Of a stretch of 64,000 nucleotides of DNA, positions 33,251-44,158 are shown piece by piece. Each line of letters begins with the position of its first letter. The stretch's first letter is position 1. The DNA is from Eunapius fragilis (Eukaryota > Porifera > Demospongiae > Spongillida > Spongillidae). Under the pieces are notes generated by a model. It did not search any database, had not been told where the DNA came from, and was given only the letters and a program-made list of their open reading frames with translations. Where the stretch lies: the NCBI GenBank assembly GCA_963681505.1, contig OY811984.1:940772-1004771 (forward strand). The letters run 5' to 3'. The translations under genes and the position numbers were made by a program.

Positions 33251-36200
33251 TGAGAGAGTAGATTATACAATTTGTATTACCCTGTATCCATGGAAGGTAA
33301 TTGCTTTTAAGCACTGTTTACTAGCCAGGTACAACCAAGGTCATAGACCTGCAGGGTTTTCAATAACGTTCGGACACATGCCATTTTCCGATCAATTAAG
33401 CCATTTGTCCACATATAATTAATTACATTTGGGCAAAATGTCAGGACAAAAAAAGTGTGCACTTGTTAGGGAGGAAGGTGAGGACGATGTAGAGGATAGG
33501 TAGAAAAAAGCGGTCAGTGACAGTTAAAACTGTAGAAAAGTGGGTGGCAGAGAATGACAAGGATTTGGATATGTCGCTTTGGCTGAAGTACGTGCGTGAA
33601 GGATGACGGTTGGGTTATTGAAATGCACAGTTTGCGTAGAGTTTGAAACAAGGCTGGTTGGAATGCTCAACTATTGTAGTATGTTCACTGGTGGAACACC
33701 TAATCTGCGTACCAGTGGTTATTTGTTTCTGCGCCACTAAGTTCCAGATTGTATTGATTCACTTTGACTACTCATGAGAGATGTTGGACGGCTGCATTTC
33801 TTTGCGTGGATTACGCGTTGATTAGTTCAAAGCATGTGTGAATTAAATTTTGTCCCATTAGGAAGTAAAGTGCGAGGGGGGTATCTAATCTGCAGTATAA
33901 CCCTGAAAACTTTTTGGTGTTATCCTTTGAAGCTAATAGGAAAGTCCATCTGAGAAGCAGGTTTCTGGCAGTTCAAGCAAGCCAATGCAGAAGGATTGTT
34001 CCAGTGTTTTAAGATTGCCATGAGTCATGTGGGCATTTCTGATTGGGAGACAAAGGTAATAGGATTTGGCTGTGATGGAATATTGCTGCTGGAGGACTAA
34101 GAGGGCATCTTGAAGAATCCATGCCTTGGATTGTTGTGTTTTGGTGCCTATCCCATTGCCTAGAGCTTGCTTTAAAAGATAAAAAAATACATATTTCTCA
34201 ACAGTGGATGACATGCTGTTGAAGCTGTACTTTTTATACAAAAAATCTCCAAAAAAGTGCCGAGAAATTGAAGACATTGTGGCTGAGTTAAAGGTATGCC
34301 GTCGTGGTATAAAGCATATGGTACTCAATTCATTGCCCACAAGTTGGCTGCTTTAGAGATAGTTGTGAACCGAATAGGAGCCTATCTCAACCCATCAATG
34401 AAATCTACCGACAGGCAAAAAATGAAGGGTTATCTGCAGCAATGGCATAATGCTAAAGTTCTTTATGGTTGTGCTCTCTTTTTAATGATCTGCTGAAGCC
34501 TGCAGCAATTCTACGTGTTGCTCTTCAAATGATGAATTGTCCATAGTTGGGGCCATAGAAGCCTTCTTGAAAACAAAGAAGGCTATGGAAAAGGTAAGGG
34601 ATATGGCTTTTGAAGACCTTCCTACTGTTAAGAAGGTAATAGAAGCATCCAACAGAGTGATGATGGAGGAGTATCATATCAGGGAGCACAGCTAACCAAT
34701 TTTGATAACTGTACAACATCTCTCAAAAAAACAAAAGACCAATGTGTAGAAGCAATTGAAGCCTGCCTTAAAGATCGTCTGAAAGTACAGTGTCCTGATC
34801 TACTAACTCATGCCCTGACAATTCTTGCTCCAATGGGTTGGAAGAGAAAGGACGATGCCTCCTTGGATATAGTGCAATTGATGCCATTAGCACAGATTTA
34901 GAACTCCATTGGAACATGCTAAAGTCAATTGCAGTTTCTTGCAACAGGAATGGGACGATATGGTGGACTATGCAAAGAGATACTTGAATCTTGTTCAAGA
35001 GGACTATTCTGTTCTTTGGTGGAAACTGTTTAATGCAGTTGATGCAAAAAAAAGTGGTCAAACATCCTGGCACTAGTAGTGCTGCTATTCTGCCTTCCAA
35101 TGTCCAATGGTAAAGTTGAAAGGATGTTCTCTGTTTTGAAAAATATAACAACTGAAAAGCGAACAAGGCTAAGTGAAGACAATTTAGATGATTTGATGCA
35201 AATATCAGTTGATGCACCAGAAATGTCTGCCTGGAATGCTAGTGATGCTGTAAAAACTCTGGTGAACAAGCTGCATTGTCAAAGATGCAAGAAAAACACC
35301 AGAATCACATGCAGCAGCTGTGGAAGAGATTAGTGATGACAATGAAGAAGATGCACTTGTGTTAGATGGTTGGGAAGATTGGATTGAGCAGTAGATGCTA
35401 ACTGATACGCATTCAGACTGAAAGTTAAACCTGTAATTCTAGACATTGCGTATTATAAATGTAAAACACAATTTGTAAAAATCCTTCATCGAATCATGTC
35501 TGAACAATTAAACCATATGTTTGGTCAATTTTGTTCATGACATTTTTTGTCAGAACACTTATTGCTCCTTATCAGAAACCCGGGACCTGCTAGCTCAAGA
35601 CACCAAGGCATAGACCTGCTAGCTCAAGACACCAAGGCATAGACCTGCTAGCTCAAGACACCAAGGCATAGACCAGCTAGCTCAAGATGTCTAACAAGGC
35701 ATAGACCTGCTAGCTCAAGATGACTACCAAGGCATAGACCAGCTAGCTCAAGATGACTACCAAGGCATAGACCAGCTAGTTCAAGATGACTACCAAGGCA
35801 CAACAGTGTACATCACTATTGGCAACAATCAACACATCCTCTTCTTCCAGCCCGTACACCAGAACACAACGCTGCACTTTTGAGTGCCCAATGCACACAG
35901 CAGTATAACTGACTCTGCCTCCATCCATACCTGAGCACAGCAGATACACACAGCAAAGTGACGGTCTACTTGCATCACATTCACAACAGGTTTGCAATGA
36001 CAAAGAACTCATAACAAATGTCACATCAGGTAACATACTGCTTAGAACCAAAGCAATAGGATAATGGAACTGGCACATGGATCAGGGATGTGCAGTTAGA
36101 TAACCAAACAGCTAAACCAAGTTACAACTCCGCCTCAGCAGATAACTAGTAATAACTACACACTATAACAGTTAATAACTACACAGCACACCGTTGATGA

Positions 36201-37236
36201 TTACGTTCAGGCCTCTCAAACATAATACTAGCACACCAACTACAGCCCTATCCCAGCAAGAACCTCGGCACATGTGTATGCACGTGTTGACAAGGATAGT
36301 TTGGCGCACATCTGGATACGAATCAGGATAAAAAACTATATGATCGCAGATCAGGAATGTTATTTATACCAACCTGGCTAACATCCTTAACCACTGAACT
36401 AATATCCTAAAAATTACATCCACCTGAAGTGATTTTCTGAGAACAATGATATTGGGTATGTGCAAACAGTAGAGGCGTGTGGAGTAATCTTGCAAAGGTG
36501 ACTTACAGCATTGGATCATGTGACCAGGTGTTGACATGCCACACCTTCTGTCACCACCAGGTGGCTGTGCAACTGGTTTGCATACATGTATCTAAATAGC
36601 GCCACGCTATAAGTACGCTCAATGTCACCTTCTCTTCGACTGTGATATCATCCTCTTTCACATCTGCAGTTGATTTGGCCATTTGAGTTTTACTAGGTTA
36701 TTCTAACAGTGCTACTGCAAATATCTACATACTCAGTGCAGCTAGGAGTAGCCTACGCTATGGTTATATCAAAACACTATCCGCCGGTTGTAACCGCCCA
36801 CGTACGGCCCCCCATCTCGCGCATTTATCAAGCTGCGTTCACTGAGCGGTAAAAAAAAAAAAAAGCTGTTATTCTCCGAACAACTCCAACAGCTTTGCTC
36901 CTTGGGCAAGACACGTATTTGAGGCGAGTTGCAACCATACGCACACCTGCTGCAACGTAAAATTACAAAAGTACCACATAAATGGTTTCATAGAAGGCGC
37001 CTATTCCCCCAACAAAAGCCACAGGACACGGACACGGATGAGATAATATCTATTCTCCCGTTAACCCTCGCTTCCTTACACCCCCGCACAACGTCGTGAA
37101 CACTCACCGCCGCGGTAGAACGCAGCACTATCTCCACTATTCCTTGCCACGATTTCAGAATGTCGATCCCCGGACGAACTCGCAAGGTTTGAAACAAGCC
37201 TATCTTCATGGCCGCCCCTGCCGCCGAATCTGCCAT
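32529..37236 (-). CDS. Four-pass membrane protein, MARVEL-like, copy D
   Basis: Model: complement(join(32529..32684, 32739..32855, 32968..33201, 37108..37236)), 211 aa, phase-0 introns. Exon 1 reads MADSAAGAAMKIGLF then RPGIDILKSWQGIVEIVLR. The TM1-TM2 loop is longer and Pro/Ser-rich (PPSSPSLPSPSPYGG). TM2 is GWLLFVTIVAMLIEGAIIAI; TM3 begins DVSISYVVAVGLFVGATPM; TM4 is FEMVAFAALGTWVLVATFFL. The tail ISEHGGDDGDDKR is acidic. Intron 1 is 3.9 kb and contains a decayed hAT transposon. The motif CGCATGCGC lies about 43 bp upstream of the ATG. Copy D is clearly diverged from A and C, so it is an older duplicate. Confidence 0.74.
33203..33248. repeat. (GT)n repeat upstream of copy D exon 2 acceptor
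   Basis: On the gene strand, an (AC)n run lies directly before CGTGCAG at the exon 2 acceptor, as in copy A. Confidence 0.9.
33500..35395 (+). mobile_element. Decayed hAT transposase (ZNF862-like family)
   Basis: Recognisable pieces on the + strand are separated by stops and frameshifts. KTVEKWVAENDKDLD and LWLKY lie near 33510-33600, typical of the N-terminal part. DDMLLKLYFLYKKSPKKC lies near 34205-34260. GTQFIAHKLAALEIVV and DRQKMKGYLQQWHNAKVLYG lie at 34320-34480. A C-terminal hATC dimerisation segment (SNGKVERMFSVLKNITTEKR, NLDDLMQI) lies at 35100-35220. No single frame covers it. It lies in intron 1 of copy D, in antisense orientation. Confidence 0.75.
35583..35805 (+). repeat. About 29-bp tandem repeat
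   Basis: Roughly seven to eight units with core GCATAGACCTGCTAGCTCAA, drifting to GACCAGCTAGCTCAAGATGACTA variants at the right end. Confidence 0.9.
35806..37107. other. Intron 1 of copy D, right part, no other feature recognised
   Basis: A minus-strand ORF at 35776-36078 (100 aa) has no recognisable domain. An A-run occurs near 36851. Confidence 0.4.
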
Positions 37237-37278
37237 GTCGCTATAAATTGCAAGGCCAAGATCGAAACAATGAGAACA

Positions 37279-37287
37279 CGCATGCGC
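37279..37287. promoter_or_regulatory. NRF1-like motif before copy D
   Basis: CGCATGCGC (nine of ten bases of the palindrome), about 43 bp upstream of the copy D start codon. Confidence 0.5.
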
Positions 37288-37319
37288 AAAGGATTATCTA
37301 TGGGAAGGCTATGATTGTG

Positions 37320-37990
37320 CAAGAATATGGCGGTGAATACAGTTATGGTGGCATATTAGGATTGGCTGGTTCGCCGACTGTCGACATATGCGGGATTTTC
37401 GCAGCGTGTGGTGGATGTGAATAAATGAAGGAGGGGTAACAGCGATTTAGGGTCGCTTATGCTTTTGTTATCGCTGGATTGGGTCTGAATACCTAAGAAT
37501 GAACCTTTGTAACAGTTGTGTAAACGCGACTCGGTAATATAAAATATTTGAATCTATGATACACTTACAAGTGTGTGTTTGAAGCACAAATACACATGTA
37601 GTCTTTTGTAAATCACGTCGTGCCTTGTCATAATGTGCTGCGGGAGTATGGCACTACACGTTGTGCTGGTATTACAGAACCTTCGCATTTGCCTCTTGAA
37701 TTGTGACCCCATAATAACATGTGCACATCATGGGGTCGGATCAGATCCGGGGCCCTCTGCAATATTTCCATAATGGTGTCAATTTACAGGTGCCTCTTCG
37801 AAATGAAAATGCAAATCAGTACAACTTTGTAGCATCCTCAAACACAGTAGTTTATTTTCCCAGGTTGTTTGCCCACATGAGGGTGACAGATTCTTATTAG
37901 AGCACCCTAGACACACACGCATTATGTTTGAGAGGCCTGAACATAACCATTCCCTGAATCATTCACACCTGATGGAAAGTGAACCTCAAT
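37320..37990. other. Intergenic, no feature recognised
   Basis: Spacer between the copy D start and the copy E stop. An AATAAA on the minus strand near 37850 could serve copy E 3' end formation. Confidence 0.4.
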
Positions 37991-37991
37991 T

Positions 37992-39362
37992 TTACTGTGA
38001 CTCAATAGTAAAATTGCTTTGTTCATTTTGTCCTGTGAGTCGTTTCAGTTTCAGCATGCAGTTGTCCCATGTGCACTGCTTCAATGCAAAGTGGATGATC
38101 AGTACCCATGTCCCCAAGAGGGTAAAGATGCTCATAGAGAAAAAGCTGAAGACCTGGAGAGAATTTCAAAAAGATCAGCATAAGTATGGGGGGGGGGGGG
38201 GGGGGGGATGGGGGGTGGGGGGCAGGGGAGGGACTTTGCTTACTGTGGCGGCTTGCGTTGAACGTTGTATTTTGAAGGGTATGAATTTGCTGCTACTCCA
38301 CATGACAGTATAGGTAGCCATGGGTGTCCCACCAGTGAACAGACACACAGCAATCACAAAACTGATAACTGCGTCCTGTGTGATTTGTGAATGGATTTGT
38401 TGATTGAGTCAAAGCCTTGCTTCACCACTACCATTCTACTACCACATCACCCTCCCACTATTACCACCACTATACCACAATCACCACCACTGCCACAATC
38501 CCTCAATCCCATCTCCACTATCTGCACCCCCTTACCGTTATCACCAGTGGGAGTATATACTTCTCTATCAAGCCAAGGTTGAGGAACCTGATGGCAATGA
38601 TGGCTGCCTCTATCAACATGGCCACTATGGTCACGAACAAAAGCCATCCAGCAGTGGAATATGTCTTAGACGGCAAGGAATCAAAAGAACTGTCAAAAGC
38701 TTTGTAAGGCTCTACATCATCTTGTACCACAGATGCTGTGATAAGCAACAGAAATGCCAAACCCTGTGTATAGGTGTGGATGTTGTTATGTGTATAGATG
38801 TTTGCGCAAATGTGTAGTGTGGATATGCGTTATATGCACATGTGTGCATGTTATGTGTAAAGGTACATGTGCATGTTTACGCAATGTGTAGGTGTTATAT
38901 GCAGATGTGTGCAGTGTGTAATAATGTGGATATGCGTTACATTATATGTATGCATGTATATGTATATACCGGCCCGGCTTACGCACAAGCATGCGTATGT
39001 GCACTGTAACTGATGTGACTGATGCATGAGTACAGTATATATCTTTGCTACATGATTTGCCTAAGTACGCACACGTTGGTTTCCCAATGCACTATGTCTG
39101 TGGCATATATACAAAGGATGCTACAGCGCGCAACAGTCGTTAAATACACGACTTAATGGTGATTTGCAAGACAAAACCGGGGCCTAATTGATGACGTGTA
39201 TAAACTTTTTCACGCAAGGCATCAACTCACCACTGCGATGGCTCGCTGGACTATTTCCACGATTCCTTTCCATGACTTTAGAATGGTAATCCCGGGGTGC
39301 GGTCGCAGAGCCACCCACAGCCACGGCTTTGGCGAGGCTGTAGCTGCAACGTTCTCGGCCAT
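37992..39362 (-). CDS. Four-pass membrane protein, MARVEL-like, copy E
   Basis: Model: complement(join(37992..38153, 38244..38375, 38536..38763, 39231..39362)), 217 aa, phase-0 introns. The first exon is only 44 codons: MAENVAATASPKPWLW, then RPHPGITILKSWKGIVEIVQ. TM1 runs into GLAFLLLITA. The first loop is longer and acidic (VQDDVEPYKAFDSSFDSL). TM2 is GWLLFVTIVAMLIEAAIIAI; TM3 begins DAVISFVIAVCLFTGGTPM; TM4 is FFSMSIFTLLGTWVLIIHFA. The C-terminal tail is long and basic and quite unlike the other copies (LKLKRLTGQNEQSNFTIESQ). Copy E is the most diverged member. It is divergent with PSMD7 (386 bp between start codons). GCGCATGCGC lies 64 bp upstream of the ATG. Confidence 0.72.
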
Positions 39363-39425
39363 GCAACCAACAAGTCACATCGAGGCCCGCCCGCTCGTAA
39401 ATATCGTTCCGTCCATTATTACAAC

Positions 39426-39435
39426 GCGCATGCGC
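39426..39435. promoter_or_regulatory. NRF1-like palindrome before copy E
   Basis: GCGCATGCGC, 64 bp upstream of the copy E start codon, in the shared upstream region with PSMD7. Confidence 0.55.
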
Positions 39436-39748
39436 ACTGCGGTCTGATTATTCCTTCAAGTCGTTTCTACTTACGTTCTTGAAGAACAAAAACTATGAGT
39501 ACGTGCACCGATTTCATTGCGAAGTTAACTCAGAAAATTTTTCACCACCATAATTTATTCTGATTCGTCCACCCATGATTTATTCTGATTCGTCCCCATA
39601 TACATATTTGTCCATTCACATGACCACGTTACGTCATTAATTGTGTAGTAAACTATTTTCGATGGTTATTGCAGTTGGTTTTAATAGTTATTTAACTAAG
39701 CAGCGGCTTTGTGATGCGAGCGCGTTAAAAAGAGTATAGCTACCCAAA

Positions 39749-41181
<1,433 letters not shown>

Positions 41182-41258
41182 TTCTCCTGTGTTTGTTATT
41201 ATTTTTCGGCGTGTGCAGTTGAAAAGACTGTTCGCATATATCATAACCTTGCTCGGTA

Positions 41259-41264
41259 TTAAAA
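41259..41264 (+). terminator. Candidate poly(A) signal of PSMD7
   Basis: ATTAAA about 80 bp after the stop at 41181. The gap to the convergent OSGEP stop is only 122 bp, so the two 3' UTRs probably overlap. Confidence 0.4.
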
Positions 41265-41303
41265 GATCATTTTACATATACATACAATGAACGAGAACTC
41301 AAA

Positions 41304-42314
41304 CTAGTCCTCCCTCCAAGTCACTACCACTTCGTCCGTTCTGTAGCGTTGCGTAATCCACGTGTCCTCCAGCGGGGTGACCTGCCCGCTGCGGAACATC
41401 TCCCACCCAGCCTGGGCGATCATGGCACCGTTGTCGATGCAGAAGCGCTCGTCCGTGGCGAACACTTTACCACCTCTCTCGCCCGCCATCTGCGCCATCA
41501 TCTCCTGGAGGCGGACGTTGCAGCCGACGCCCCCCACGATCAGCACTTCCTGTGACCCGCAGTGGGCCATGGCGCGCTCCGTGGTCTCCACGAGCATGGC
41601 AAAGACCGTCTCCTGCAAGGAATAGCACAGGTCAGCAGCTGTGCACTCTCCCGCGTCGAGCTTTTCCTTTCCAAGCGTCTCAATGTAGGAGAGGAGGCCG
41701 GAGAAGGAAACGTCCATGCCTTTCACGACGTAGGGCAGCTCGATAAACTTGGTGCCCTGCTTCGCCAGCTGCTCTATGTTGTACCCAGGGCTGGGGTCGT
41801 TGGACAGCTTGAGGACGCGGGCGAAGCGGTCTAGGCAGTTGCCCACCGCAATGTCGATGGTCTCCCCGAATATTCGATACTTCTTGTTAGCGTAGGCGAT
41901 GACTTGAGTGTTCCCTCCACTCACGTACAGTACCGTGGGATTTTGCGCCCCCGTGATCAGGCGGCCCATTTCAATATGGCCGACGCAGTGGTTAACGGCC
42001 ACCAGAGGTTTGCCCCACAGCTGGGCTACAGTCCTGGCTACCACCGCTACAGAAACAAGCGGGGCACCCATTCCGGGTCCTTTGGTGAAACAGATGCAGT
42101 CTATTGCTTGAGGGGTGATGTGAGCATCCATCAGGGCTCTATGCAGCACCTCTAAGACGTGTTTCTGATGGTGTCTGGCCGTATCCCGAGGTTGGAATCC
42201 TTCCCCAGCAGGAGGAATGTAGGTGTGTCGCACGTTAGAAAGAACGACACCATCTTGTACTATTCCAATGCCCACTTTGTTCGCACTGCCCTCGAACCCA
42301 ATTGCAATAACCAT
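41304..42314 (-). CDS. OSGEP: tRNA N6-threonylcarbamoyladenosine synthase subunit (Kae1/OSGEP)
   Basis: A single uninterrupted frame of 336 aa, matching the family length (human 335). It is the catalytic ASKHA-fold subunit of the KEOPS/EKC complex, transferring the threonylcarbamoyl group to A37 of ANN-decoding tRNAs in cytosol and nucleus. Visible landmarks: the start [17 protein letters not shown], the metal-binding motif [11 protein letters not shown] with H109 and H113, Y130 in [22 protein letters not shown], and [12 protein letters not shown] near residue 293 supplying the other ligand Asp. It is one of the few intronless genes here, among many multi-exon neighbours, which could reflect intron loss or a retrocopy. 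It is divergent from TOPBP1, with 76 bp between the start codons, and convergent with PSMD7. All key residues are intact. Confidence 0.97.
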   Translation of the reverse strand: MVIAIGFEGSANKVGIGIVQDGVVLSNVRHTYIPPAGEGFQPRDTARHHQKHVLEVLHRALMDAHITPQAIDCICFTKGPGMGAPLVSVAVVARTVAQLWGKPLVAVNHCVGHIEMGRLITGAQNPTVLYVSGGNTQVIAYANKKYRIFGETIDIAVGNCLDRFARVLKLSNDPSPGYNIEQLAKQGTKFIELPYVVKGMDVSFSGLLSYIETLGKEKLDAGECTAADLCYSLQETVFAMLVETTERAMAHCGSQEVLIVGGVGCNVRLQEMMAQMAGERGGKVFATDERFCIDNGAMIAQAGWEMFRSGQVTPLEDTWITQRYRTDEVVVTWRED

Positions 42315-42390
42315 AATATTATTATTAGGCTGCTGCTGCTAACTGTAACGTTGCGCATTAAATTGAAGCTCAGCCTCCAAAGAGCGGCAA
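42315..42390. promoter_or_regulatory. 76-bp divergent promoter between OSGEP and TOPBP1 start codons
   Basis: The whole spacer between opposite start codons is 76 bp, so the two genes must share or overlap promoter elements and 5' UTRs. It contains GTTGCGCATTAA, half of the palindrome seen upstream of other genes here. Confidence 0.6.
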
Positions 42391-44124
42391 ATGACCACTC
42401 GAATGCTAGGTGAGTTTGATATCCCAGCGCGCATATGGAGCATGGTAGATGTGATGTTCGCAACGTGAGATGCAGGGAGGCTAAGGTTCCTCGACTCGGG
42501 TAAAGATGACGCCCTGATGCAAAGAGCAGAACAGGTGCGTATTGTGAAACAGAGTGGGCGGGGGGGAGGGGATGCTTGCTTATAAGAAGAGGGTCTACCG
42601 CAGGCCGTGCGGGACCGTGGAGTGGAGCCGGTCTGGGTAAGCGGAGACCTGAAAGCGGAACAAGTGAACAAGGAGAGTATTTACGTCCTGGAGAACTTCG
42701 ACTCACCTCCATTCAAGCTTCTTGCGAAGAAGTGTCGTTTGGTTGGGCCAGGGGTGGTGTTGGCTCATCTCCAGCGAGGATTGGTACGCAGTATTGACGT
42801 CGTAACTTTCCTATATGAACAAAAAAAAAAGAAAAAGAGGGAGGTGGTCACTGGTGATGAACAAAGCCTATCATAACCCCCCCCCTCCCTCCCCATCCCT
42901 CCCCAGCCTCTCCCAGCTGCCATGCAACCTGTATTCTCCTTGGCCATGCTGAACATAGTGGCCTGCTTCACCCAGCCTGGGCCGCGCGAGAAGAGGGACC
43001 TACTGTGTGAGCGTGTGGTGCTGATGGGTGGAAAAGTCCTGGGAGATTTCACCAGACACGTGCGTTGGGGTGGTTTTTTTGAGCGTGGCAGAAAAAAATC
43101 AAACTGTATCCTCTCTACTACAGGTGACACACCTTATAGCTGGGCAAGTAGGGAGTACCAAGTACAATGTGGGAGAATTGTTTTGATGTTGCTGTCACGG
43201 CGACCAGCAGTGTGTTCTTTTTGTAGGTTGCCCGGCAACTTGGCATCCCGGTCATGTTGCCTTCGTGGGTGGAGGACTGCTGGGAAAAAGGGCTGAACGA
43301 TGTAATCTATGCTGCAGACGATGAAGTGGTAAGAACAGACAGATGGGTGTGGTCTGAAGGTTGCAATTTCTTGATTGACAAATGTAGTTAAAACTCATTT
43401 TAATGATATCGCTGATACAAATTTGATTCACATACCACCCTGTGAAATACAGCACTTTCATCTGTACCTAGGTATTAAATGTGTGTGTTTGAACAGTTGT
43501 GTGTACCTACAGTGCAAAACTAATGCCCGCTCCCAACCCCCCTCTCCTCCCACTCTCCTCGTCCTTCTACACCTCTCCTCTCCTCCCCCTCCTCTCCTCC
43601 CCCTCCTCTCCTCCCCCTCCTCTCCTCCCCCTCCTCCTCTCCTCCCCTCCTCCTCTCCTCCCCTCTCCTCTCCTCCCTCCTCTCCTCCCCCTCCTCCTCC
43701 CCTCCTCCCCTCCACCTCCTCTCCTCCGCCTCTCCTCTCCTCTCCTCCCCTGCTCCCCTCACTCATTAGATCACCCTCCATCGCTGCCCTCCCCTTACAG
43801 GCTGCACCATCACAGTGACAGGTCTGGATGAGGGTACGAGGAGGCAGGTGTCTGAGCTCTGTCTGAAGCATGGTGGTGCGTACAGTGGAGAGCTGGTGAA
43901 GGACTCCTGCACCCACCTCTTGGTGGGAAGCAAGAACAGTTGAGCAGTCTTCCCTCCGACTGTACATGTGACCACACCTACCTTCCCTCATCACACATTA
44001 CACACATATACACACATACACATACATTCATACATGCATGCATACATACATACATACATACATACATACATACATACATACATACATACATACATACATA
44101 CATACATACATACATACATACATA

Positions 44125-44158
<34 letters not shown>

